In this document: in pieces, positions 57,730 through 64,000 of the stretch
Position numbering within the stretch: position 1 is the stretch's first letter
Layout: each line of letters begins with the position of its first letter
Source: G964291335 sp964291335
GTDB lineage: Bacteria > Chloroflexota > Dehalococcoidia > Lucifugimonadales > UBA3495
DNA: 64,000 nt
Reading direction: 5' to 3'
NCBI GenBank assembly: GCA_964291335.2
Contig: OZ219748.1
Coordinates: 1,922,001-1,986,000, forward strand
Program-made: the position numbers and the translations under genes
The notes under the pieces: model-generated
The model's database searches: none
Seen by the model: the letters and a program-made list of their open reading frames with translations, nothing else
Told to the model about the DNA's origin: nothing

Positions 57730-57791
57730 GCTGACACCTCTATGATTACTGCGTTCAGTTGACCGGTACGCCGGGGCGGCCCGGCCCGTCA

Positions 57792-57800
57792 AGTATAGCA
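57792..57800 (-). promoter_or_regulatory. extended -10 promoter for the FIST gene
   Basis: Minus strand TGCTATACT (57800-57792), identical to the element upstream of tig, about 60 bases before ATG 57729. Confidence 0.45.
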
Positions 57801-57951
57801 ATTCCGGGGCCGAAGGGGTAAGCGCCGGTTATGCACATCGCAGAAAGTAAAAGCCGAACCAAACAGGGCGATTCCGCCGAAGCATATCGGGGCCTGGCGT
57901 TCAAGCCGCAACGCTGAAGTCCGAGGCATGTCGGTGGGTAAGTTAAACATC

Positions 57952-57968
57952 TGGTAATTTTATTACCA
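57952..57968 (+). promoter_or_regulatory. inverted repeat upstream of the 42-residue gene
   Basis: TGGTAAT-TTT-ATTACCA, 7-base arms around TTT, 16 bases before the next palindrome. Confidence 0.5.
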
Positions 57969-57981
57969 ACAAAGAATAACC

Positions 57982-58012
57982 TATTGTAATTACAATATGC
58001 GTATGGTATTAT
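57982..58012 (+). promoter_or_regulatory. promoter with overlapping 16-bp palindrome
   Basis: TATTGTAATTACAATA (57982-57997) is a perfect palindrome that contains the -35 TTGTAA (57984-57989). The -10 TATTAT follows at 58007-58012 after 17 bases. A regulator bound here would block RNA polymerase. Confidence 0.6.
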
Positions 58013-58075
58013 TACATCGCCCTGGCTGTTCAAGGGACTGAGCGGGGTAATTTCTAACCATACAAGGAGGGAACT

Positions 58076-58204
58076 ATGTCCCCGATGATGAAAGGCGGCA
58101 GAGGCGGCGGCGGAAAGAACGGAGGAGCCCGTCCCCCCAACGGACCGAGCACCACCGGCAAGCCGTCGGGCGGTGGCCGAGGGAACAACCCCCCAAAGAA
58201 GTAG
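58076..58204 (+). CDS. 42-residue Gly-rich basic small protein
   Basis: A short gene with a textbook ribosome site (AAGGAGGG, 4-5 bases before ATG 58076) and its own promoter. The product has 42 residues, starts Met-Ser-Pro-Met-Met-Lys-Gly-Gly, is about one third Gly, rich in Pro, Asn, Lys and Arg, and ends Asn-Pro-Pro-Lys-Lys. It has no hydrophobic segment. It is probably disordered; its charge would allow binding to nucleic acid. No family recognised. Confidence 0.6.
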   Translation: MSPMMKGGRGGGGKNGGARPPNGPSTTGKPSGGGRGNNPPKK

Positions 58205-58423
58205 GGGTTTTCAATCCAAAGGCGATGCCGGGCCGATGCAAATACCCGGCGCTGAAGTGCCTCGCTGCTAAAGAAGGCGCTTCGGCGTACCGGAGAGGCC
58301 GGGCCAGACCGACCCCTTGCCCGGTCCGGCCGACGGATTTGGCCGAAGCAACGCCAGCCAGTCCCGCCGATTTGACCGCCGCCGGAACAGGGGAGGTTGT
58401 AATCTCTGGTTCGGCAGAGAAAC

Positions 58424-58458
58424 AGCGTGGGGCCGGTACGTTACCGGCCCCCACGCTT
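58424..58458. terminator. hairpin after the BNR-repeat gene
   Basis: About 14 bp (AGCGTGGGGCCGGTA pairing with TACCGGC...CCACGCT, one bulged C), just past the minus-strand stop at 58485. CTGTTTCT follows on the minus side and TTTCGG on the plus side. Confidence 0.6.
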
Positions 58459-58484
58459 TCGGCCCCAGCGCTGCCGGCCCAGTG

Positions 58485-59471
58485 CTAGTTGGGCGTCAGA
58501 GCTACCGAACGGATTTCGCCGAACTCTTTCCGCAGCTTCTGCCAGCGGTCGCCCCCGTCTTCGCTTACGTACACGTAGCCATACAGGCTGGCCGCTACCA
58601 CCACGTCGGGCACGGCAGGGTGAACGCCAAACCAGTAAACCACGGAGTTGGGTTCTACCGGCAGGTTGACGGCCTGCCAGGTGGCGCCGCCGTCGGTGGT
58701 GCGTTGAATGGCGCCGGTAACGCCGGGGATGGAGTCGCCGTTGCCCACGAACATAACCCGGGGGTTGTCGGGCTTGATGGCCATGCCCCGGCAGTAGGAA
58801 CGCTGGTCGGTTTCGTGGAACCGGGGGAATTCGTGCAGCTCCCAGCTCTCCCCTTCATCCATGCTGGTCGCTATGCCGAAGGGGGTGGTAGCGTGCACCG
58901 CCGTTCCGCTGCCGCTTGTTCGCAGAGCCATGCCGTGAATGTCGCCGTGGAAAGGGTCGGGGCCCAGGTCGGGCAGGTGAACCCAGCTATCGCCGCCATC
59001 CAGGCTCTTGTAGATTCCGTCCACCTCAATGCCGGCCCATACCGTGCGATGGTCCCTCGGGTCAACAATCATGTTGGTGGTACGGGGAATGCCCACCGGA
59101 CAGGGCAGGGCAACGCCCAGGGAAAGGGGCTGCCAGTTCCTGCCCCCGTCGCGCGAGCGGAAAGCGTCCGGTCGGGCGCCGGCGAAGATAATCTCCGGGT
59201 CTTCCGGGTCCACGGCCACAGACCAGACCTGAAGGTCGTTGACCGGAGCTTCCAGGTCATGCCAGGTCATACCGTTATCGTCGCTGCGGTAGATGCCGGC
59301 GTCGGCGCCGGCAATAAGCCGATGGGGGTCGTCGGGATAGACGGCAAGCGCGCGGACATTACACTCTGCGGGCAAGGGGTTCCTGATGCGGTGCCAGCTT
59401 TCTCCGCCGTCCGGGCTGCGCGAAAGGCCGCCGCCCACCGCGCCGATGGTGATAGTGTAGTTTCCAGCCAT
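58485..59471 (-). CDS. BNR/sortilin-type beta-propeller protein
   Basis: 328 residues with repeated Ser-x-Asp-x-Gly-x-(S/T)-Trp Asp-box motifs (Ser-Pro-Asp-Gly-Gly-Glu-Ser-Trp, Ser-Leu-Asp-Gly-Gly-Asp-Ser-Trp, Thr-Thr-Asp-Gly-Gly-Ala-Thr-Trp, Ser-Glu-Asp-Gly-Gly-Asp-Arg-Trp) on successive blades. There is no signal peptide. ATG 59471 has GGAGGGG upstream. Asp boxes are structural, so sialidase activity should not be assumed. Function unknown. Confidence 0.8.
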   Translation of the reverse strand: MAGNYTITIGAVGGGLSRSPDGGESWHRIRNPLPAECNVRALAVYPDDPHRLIAGADAGIYRSDDNGMTWHDLEAPVNDLQVWSVAVDPEDPEIIFAGARPDAFRSRDGGRNWQPLSLGVALPCPVGIPRTTNMIVDPRDHRTVWAGIEVDGIYKSLDGGDSWVHLPDLGPDPFHGDIHGMALRTSGSGTAVHATTPFGIATSMDEGESWELHEFPRFHETDQRSYCRGMAIKPDNPRVMFVGNGDSIPGVTGAIQRTTDGGATWQAVNLPVEPNSVVYWFGVHPAVPDVVVAASLYGYVYVSEDGGDRWQKLRKEFGEIRSVALTPN

Positions 59472-59802
59472 GCTCTCCCCTCCTGTACCAGCAAATACGG
59501 CTCGCCCAATGGAGTACCAGCCCATCATACTGCCTGACCGGCAGAAAAACTACCGGCCCCCCGGCGGGCGCTGGTCGGTCGGACACGCCGACCCCGGGTT
59601 AACCCTTTCAACAACCGGGGTGGCCCGGGTTCCCGCAGCAGCCCGGACTTTGCGGCCTGAATTTGCGCCATTGATTGGACAGCGCCACGGCCAGGCAGCG
59701 ATGCCAGGGCAGGCCGGAGCGGCGCAGGTTGCGCAGGAAATTTAGCGGCGAAGGGCCTTGAGGACGGCCCATGGCAAGAACCTCTTCAGCAATGGCGGCG
59801 CT
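59472..59802. other. intergenic region, nothing recognised
   Basis: No open frame with a ribosome site, no RNA gene and no strong hairpin. Confidence 0.45.
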
Positions 59803-60147
59803 TCATTCAGACAGCCCGGCGTCGGAAAAGAAGACCTGACCCCAGGCATCGCTGGGGCGGTCATATTCCAGGCTGGTGAAGAGCTCGCAGGCCCGGAACC
59901 AGAGGAGCATTACCGCCCGGGCGATGCGCTCCCGGTCAGCGTCGATTCGGAACCCGGAGGTCTTGAAAACCCACTGGGCATAACCGGCGGCGAAGAAATT
60001 GAACAGAAAGGCGGTGGGTTCATCGCCGGCGAAGGAGGCGGCCTGGAGTATTTCCGGCGGCGCCTCGGAGCAGAGCATATCGGGCCGCTCCAGGGCTAAC
60101 TGAATATAAGCCGGTTCCTGTTCCGGCATGATGTAAGGGAAAGGCAC
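59803..60147 (-). CDS. hypothetical protein
   Basis: 114 residues from GTG 60147, with GAAGGAA 8 bases upstream. It is soluble, rich in Phe, Ala and Glu, with Asp-Glu-Pro-Thr-Ala-Phe-Leu-Phe-Asn-Phe-Phe-Ala-Ala-Gly-Tyr. A Leu-Asn-Glu-Gln-Leu-Lys-Glu-Leu helix lies just upstream in a different frame, so a frameshifted longer gene is possible. Unrecognised. Confidence 0.5.
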   Translation of the reverse strand: MPFPYIMPEQEPAYIQLALERPDMLCSEAPPEILQAASFAGDEPTAFLFNFFAAGYAQWVFKTSGFRIDADRERIARAVMLLWFRACELFTSLEYDRPSDAWGQVFFSDAGLSE

Positions 60148-60244
60148 CGGTCAGTTCCTTCAGCTGTTCGTTCAGTTGCGCGGCAAACCGGAAACCCGGA
60201 ACGGGGGCGGCGCCGGCTGCTGTCCGGCAGCCGGCGGCATTCAA

Positions 60245-61294
60245 TCACAGGTTCCGCTGGGCCGAAACGTAATTTTGCAGCTTGTTGTAAATCTGAATGC
60301 GGTTGCGCTGGGTGTCGGCAATCAGAAGCCGGCTGCGGTGGGAGTCAAAAGCCACAGCGGTGGGCATCGCCAGCCGCCACTCCACCGCCATGTTTTTAAC
60401 CTCCCGCCGCCGCTTCAGCACTTCCGGGTTGGCGTTAACCACCGGGCGGGCCCACTTGGAAAGTTCCCGGGCATCGCCAAGCAGGCTGGTCAGGAACCGC
60501 CCTTCCCGACTGAAAATCTGCACCCGGCTGTTGCCCCAGTCGCAGACATATACCTCTCCGTCCGGGTCCACCGCCACGTCGGAAGGTCGGTTCAGCTGCC
60601 CCCGGCCAGCGCCATATGAACCGTACTGGGCGATGAACCGACCCTGGTCGGTCAGCTTCTGCACCCGGTTATTCCCGGTATCGGCCACGTAGAGGCAGCC
60701 TTCCTGGTCCAGGGCAAGGCCCCAGGGGTTGTTGAACTGGCCTTCGCCAGTGCCCGGCTGACCGAACTCCGACCGATAAGTTCCGTCGGCGGCCAGCTTT
60801 TGCACCCGGCAGTTGCGGCCATCCACCACGTAAACTGTATCTTCCCGGTCGATCAGTATGCCGTTGGGCCCCCGGAACTGCCCGGGGCCGCTGCCTTCCC
60901 GACCCCAATGGGTCACAAAGTTGCCTTGCCGGTCAAAAACGTTGACCCGGTTCAGCCACTCGTCGGTAACGTAGGCATTGCCGCGGGAATCCAGCGCAAC
61001 GCCGGCCGGCCAAATCAGCTCGCCGTCGGCGTCGCCATAGCTGCCAAACTCGGCCAGCCACTCTTCATCTTCGTTTTCGCCGCCGATGGCAAAGACGCCG
61101 ATGCGGGCGCCATGCACCAGCCGGTTCCAGGCGGCGCCGGGGATGTATTCGGAGCCCCGGTCAACCACGTAAACCCGGTCATCCTGGCCCAGGCACAGGG
61201 AAACCGGCATGGTAAAACCGGCGCCCGACACCGCGCCACGGCCTACCACCCGGCTGTAATCGTAAACCCGCCCGGCTACAATCTGGGTAACCAT
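60245..61294 (-). CDS. NHL-repeat beta-propeller protein
   Basis: 349 residues forming about six NHL blades. Repeats include Trp-Pro-Ala-Gly-Val-Ala-Leu-Asp, Ala-Tyr-Val-Thr-Asp-Glu-Trp-Leu-Asn-Arg-Val, Leu-Tyr-Val-Ala-Asp-Thr-Gly-Asn-Asn-Arg-Val and Val-Tyr-Val-Cys-Asp-Trp-Gly-Asn-Ser-Arg-Val. There is no signal peptide. AGGAGG precedes ATG 61294. It lies 42 bases downstream of the DUF1800 gene in the same direction, so the two are probably co-transcribed. Confidence 0.85.
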   Translation of the reverse strand: MVTQIVAGRVYDYSRVVGRGAVSGAGFTMPVSLCLGQDDRVYVVDRGSEYIPGAAWNRLVHGARIGVFAIGGENEDEEWLAEFGSYGDADGELIWPAGVALDSRGNAYVTDEWLNRVNVFDRQGNFVTHWGREGSGPGQFRGPNGILIDREDTVYVVDGRNCRVQKLAADGTYRSEFGQPGTGEGQFNNPWGLALDQEGCLYVADTGNNRVQKLTDQGRFIAQYGSYGAGRGQLNRPSDVAVDPDGEVYVCDWGNSRVQIFSREGRFLTSLLGDARELSKWARPVVNANPEVLKRRREVKNMAVEWRLAMPTAVAFDSHRSRLLIADTQRNRIQIYNKLQNYVSAQRNL

Positions 61295-61336
61295 ACTGCT
61301 GTCCTCCTGGCTTGCCTGCTCCGGAGCAGCCGGACG

Positions 61337-62740
61337 TCAGGCATACTGATACTCCCGAAGCGAAACAATCAACTGAAGCATTTCCGCCACCCGTTCCGGG
61401 GCGCCGGCCTGGTTCCAGCGCAGGTCGCCCTGCTCGCTGACGTGGTTAATCAGCTCCCGGCGGTTATCCGCCTCAACCACCAGGGGGCCCATCAGGTCCA
61501 GGCAGCCATCCACCAACTGCTCCGGGGTCAGGTCGCCCCTGGCTTGCAGCCGGCCCACAATGGCCTGCACCCCCGGACGGTCAAGCTGGCCGAACATATC
61601 GGCAGAGAAGTTAATGCGCTTCATCAGCGAACCGCTGTTAATCCACTCGGCGCCGGTATGCCAACCCTCCACGCTGGGCGGGTTCATCAGTTCCTGCCCC
61701 ATATAGGCGGTTTCCTTGGTCAGGTTGCCGATGCCCGGAGCGGGGAATTCGTAACCGCCGACCAGACGCAGGGCGCCGACCACCACTTCCGCCGGGCTTT
61801 TAATCCTGGCGAAGCGGGCGTTCCTGAAGAAGTCGGACTGAAAGAGGACCCGCAGCACCGGCGTAATTTCATAGCCGGAATCGGTGAAGGTTTGCGCCAG
61901 CAGGTCGATTGCCGCCGGGTCGTTGGGCGGGGTTACCGACCAGGCCGGCACCTGGGGTTCATCGGCCACGAAGAAGTTGTAAAGATGGCGGGCAATAAAC
62001 CGGGCGGTGGCCGGGTGCCGGCAAATGATGTCGATTACCGCTTCGCCGTCCAGGTTGCCTTGATGCCCCAGAAAATCCTTCGCATCGTCATCGTGGTCTT
62101 CCGGCTGGTATTCAAACTCCCAGTCAAAGCGGCCATAGGCGCTGCGGGGAATCATCGGCGAAATGGTCCAGCCGGTGAAAGCCCGGGAGCATTCCCGCAC
62201 GTCCACTTCGGTATAATTGCCCACGCCCATGCTGAACAGTTCCAGCAATTCCCGGCCCCAGTTTTCGTTGACGGCATCGGCATGATTATCGCAGTTATCC
62301 AGCCAGTAAATCATGGCCGGGTCTTTGGCCAGGGCCACCAGCAGATCCCGGTAGTTGCCCATGCCCTTTTCCCGGAACATATCAATCTGCTTGAAGACCT
62401 CGTGATAGTGGTCGATTTTGGAGTAGCCGGTAGCGAAGACGTGGTGCCAGAAGAGGACCATCTTCTCCTGCAAGACCCGCCGAGTGTTGACCATGTCGTG
62501 CAGCCACACGGCGCCGCCCATGCCGGCCGATGTTGGGGGTTTCCAGAAGCCGGGCTGGTAGCGCAGGAAATCCAGGCGGTCGGAACCTTCCTGCGAATCG
62601 GGGTTAAGCAGTTCTTCCACCGTGGCCTCGTAGCCGCGGGCGGCCCGGGCCTCCAACTCATCGCGGGAAGCGCCGAAGCCGGCCCGGCGCATCAAATGGG
62701 CCATCAACGCAATATCCTGGGCAATATCCTGGTTTGCCAC
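61337..62740 (-). CDS. DUF1800 domain protein
   Basis: A 467-residue DUF1800 protein. Family marks are Leu-Met-Arg-Arg-Ala-Gly-Phe-Gly near the start, Trp-His-His-Val-Phe-Ala-Thr, Asn-Glu-Asn-Trp-Gly-Arg-Glu-Leu-Leu-Glu-Leu-Phe-Ser-Met-Gly-Val, Ala-Phe-Thr-Gly-Trp, and Asn-Pro-Pro-Ser-Val-Glu-Gly-Trp. Many members are exported and paired with DUF1501; here there is no signal peptide and no DUF1501 gene. The GTG start at 62740 has GGAGG upstream. Biochemical role unknown. Confidence 0.87.
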   Translation of the reverse strand: MANQDIAQDIALMAHLMRRAGFGASRDELEARAARGYEATVEELLNPDSQEGSDRLDFLRYQPGFWKPPTSAGMGGAVWLHDMVNTRRVLQEKMVLFWHHVFATGYSKIDHYHEVFKQIDMFREKGMGNYRDLLVALAKDPAMIYWLDNCDNHADAVNENWGRELLELFSMGVGNYTEVDVRECSRAFTGWTISPMIPRSAYGRFDWEFEYQPEDHDDDAKDFLGHQGNLDGEAVIDIICRHPATARFIARHLYNFFVADEPQVPAWSVTPPNDPAAIDLLAQTFTDSGYEITPVLRVLFQSDFFRNARFARIKSPAEVVVGALRLVGGYEFPAPGIGNLTKETAYMGQELMNPPSVEGWHTGAEWINSGSLMKRINFSADMFGQLDRPGVQAIVGRLQARGDLTPEQLVDGCLDLMGPLVVEADNRRELINHVSEQGDLRWNQAGAPERVAEMLQLIVSLREYQYA

Positions 62741-62843
62741 TGCTGCCTTACCTCCATTTCGGGGGATGCCGGTTCTGTCCCCGGCTATCCCCGGTTACCG
62801 GGGCATTATATACCATAAACGCCCGAAAAGCTCCGGAGGTTGC

Positions 62844-64000
62844 CTATTGTTTGCTTCCGGCCTTGGCGGCAGCAATGGCCTGCTGCAACGCGGCGTTAAT
62901 CCGGGAGCCGCCCCGGCTGAAGCCCAGTTCCCACCGCAGCTCGCGTTCCAGCTCAGCATCGGTCCGAAGCAGGGTATCGGACAGCAGCCAATCCGCCAAA
63001 GCCACCAGCTGCCGATGTGAATACCCATCGATGGAAAACCCGGGCCTTACCGAAGGCCGCGGGCCCCGGCGCGGGCGGCTTCCCTCCGACAGCAGCGGTG
63101 GCGGCGGTGGCGGCGGGTCGGCAGCAACGCTGGCATTGCCCGGCCCGTCCGCTGCCCTATCGCTTAATTCCACTGCCTTCCGCCACGCAGCGAAGGCCAG
63201 GTTGGCCTCGCGCTGGGGGTTCCGGAACCATTCGGTGGACCAAATTCGGTGAAACCGCCAGCCCAGGTTCTCCAGCACTTGCTGCCGCAGCCGGTCCCGG
63301 TCCCGCGCCGTGGGGGTTGAATGATAGGCGGCCCCGTCGGCTTCGATCGCCAGCACCATTCGCCCCGGCTGGGCCGGGTGGCCGCAGGCGAAGTCCAGCC
63401 GGTAACCGGCGACCCCGTACTGGGGTGTAACCGGTATGCCCTGCTGCTCCAGCGCCTGCATTATGCTTAGCTCAAAGGCATTCTGCGGCTCGCTGCTCAT
63501 GCTTCCGCCCAGGGCCGTCCCGCCCGAGGCAGCAAACTCCAGGTACTGCCGCAGCAGCTCCACGCCTTTGGCCGAAGACCGGCCGGGGGCCATATCGTGG
63601 TGGGAAAAGCCGGCTACCAGGTGAACCCGGGCCCGGGCCCGGGTTACGGCCACATTCAGGCGCCGCTCTCCGCCCTCCTGGTTCAACGGCCCGAAGCGGT
63701 AGGGCAGGGCGCCGTTGGCCGCCTTGTGGTAGCCAACGCTCAGAATAATCACGTCCCGCTCGTCTCCCTGCACCCGCTCAATGTTCTTGACGAAGAAGGC
63801 CTCATCCCGGGCCGATGCGAAGAATTCGTCCAGCGACCCGTCGTTGGCTGCGGCCAGGCGCCGGCGCAGCCCCTCTTCAATGTTTTCGGCATGATGGCTC
63901 CCGAAGGCAATCACCCCCAGAGACTGGCCGGGATACTGCCGTGCGTGGGCCAGGATAAGGTCAACCACCTTTTCAACTTCGTCCGGGTGGGACCTGGTGG
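62844..64000 (-). CDS. superfamily 1 helicase/nuclease, C-terminal part (5' end outside window)
   Basis: At least 385 residues, open through the right edge. It begins with the end of a UvrD/Dna2-like helicase core (Val-Gln-Gly-Asp-Glu-Arg-Asp-Val-Ile-Ile-Leu-Ser, then Arg-Arg-Leu-Asn-Val-Ala-Val-Thr-Arg-Ala-Arg). A Vsr/DUF559-like nuclease follows (Glu-Ala-Asp-Gly-Ala-Ala-Tyr-His-Ser, Asp-Arg-Asp-Arg-Leu-Arg, Leu-Gly-Trp-Arg-Phe-His-Arg-Ile-Trp-Ser). A Pro-rich linker and a terminal helical domain close it. This resembles DUF4011-helicase-Vsr proteins, some reported as anti-phage. Confidence 0.8.
   Translation of the reverse strand, partial: TRSHPDEVEKVVDLILAHARQYPGQSLGVIAFGSHHAENIEEGLRRRLAAANDGSLDEFFASARDEAFFVKNIERVQGDERDVIILSVGYHKAANGALPYRFGPLNQEGGERRLNVAVTRARARVHLVAGFSHHDMAPGRSSAKGVELLRQYLEFAASGGTALGGSMSSEPQNAFELSIMQALEQQGIPVTPQYGVAGYRLDFACGHPAQPGRMVLAIEADGAAYHSTPTARDRDRLRQQVLENLGWRFHRIWSTEWFRNPQREANLAFAAWRKAVELSDRAADGPGNASVAADPPPPPPPLLSEGSRPRRGPRPSVRPGFSIDGYSHRQLVALADWLLSDTLLRTDAELERELRWELGFSRGGSRINAALQQAIAAAKAGSKQ

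Larger units (their letters stand above)
57730..58075. other. divergent control region between FIST and the 42-residue gene
   Basis: Contains the FIST -10 element and an AT-rich stretch (57945-58020) with two palindromes and a promoter, listed separately. Confidence 0.6.

Noticed and set aside
58485..59471. Sialidase annotation for the BNR protein
   Set aside because: Asp boxes are structural and the catalytic Arg triad and Tyr/Glu pair cannot be identified.

Overview
The window is about 64 kb of high-GC bacterial chromosome with no rRNA, no transposase and no CRISPR array. Several features point to Chloroflexota, probably a Dehalococcoidia/SAR202-type lineage; this is inference, not a database match. 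They are the order tig-clpP-clpX-nrdR-(three small genes)-nrdJ, a reduced rsmH-ftsA-ftsZ cluster with no mur or penicillin-binding-protein genes beside it, and several large secreted proteins with Thr/Pro-rich linkers and C-terminal membrane anchors.

Layout. 1-12.9 kb: the end of a VIT1/CCC1-type transporter, an alpha/beta hydrolase, then a surface-protein island. The island holds a collagen-like protein, two large IPT/Ig-like proteins, coiled-coil proteins and two smaller secreted proteins. Four of these end in the same roughly 70-residue domain finishing in Asn-Cys-Trp-Asn-x-Ile/Val-Val-Trp at the C-terminus. BioY and a metallo-hydrolase interrupt the island. 13-20 kb: hrcA, a PHP-type PolX whose polymerase site looks degenerate, a lower-GC AAA ATPase/DUF4276 pair resembling a defence module, and an SMP-30-type lactonase. 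20-24.2 kb: ftsZ, ftsA, rsmH on the minus strand, preceded by a compact three-way-junction fold. 24.6-33.2 kb: protein quality control (trigger factor, ClpP, ClpX) and ribonucleotide reduction (NrdR, NrdJ). 33.2-38.4 kb: PdxA, a PPOX-family flavoprotein, a pentapeptide-repeat protein, a probable Rdx/SelW-type selenoprotein with an in-frame UGA, and a two-subunit MaoC-type hydratase. 38.9-54.8 kb: two related Thr/Pro-repeat surface proteins, separated by tRNA-Pro(GGG), an alcohol dehydrogenase, acetate-CoA ligase, an HsdR-N-like nuclease and others. 55-64 kb: TenA, a DnaQ-like exonuclease, a FIST protein, a 42-residue Gly-rich protein, beta-propeller proteins, a DUF1800 protein and the end of a helicase/nuclease.

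The strongest unusual signal is in the two Thr/Pro-repeat genes. Each carries a long poly-C tract (27 and 26 C) just after its start codon. The 27-C copy is in frame and the 26-C copy is out of frame. In both genes the minus-one frame stops at a UGA that overlaps a downstream in-frame AUG (UGAUG), just before the hydrophobic export signal. That looks like a phase-variation switch with built-in reinitiation. Other leads are the selenoprotein, the Cys-Trp-Asn C-terminal domain, the structured RNA near ftsZ, and a short-protein gene whose promoter contains palindromes.
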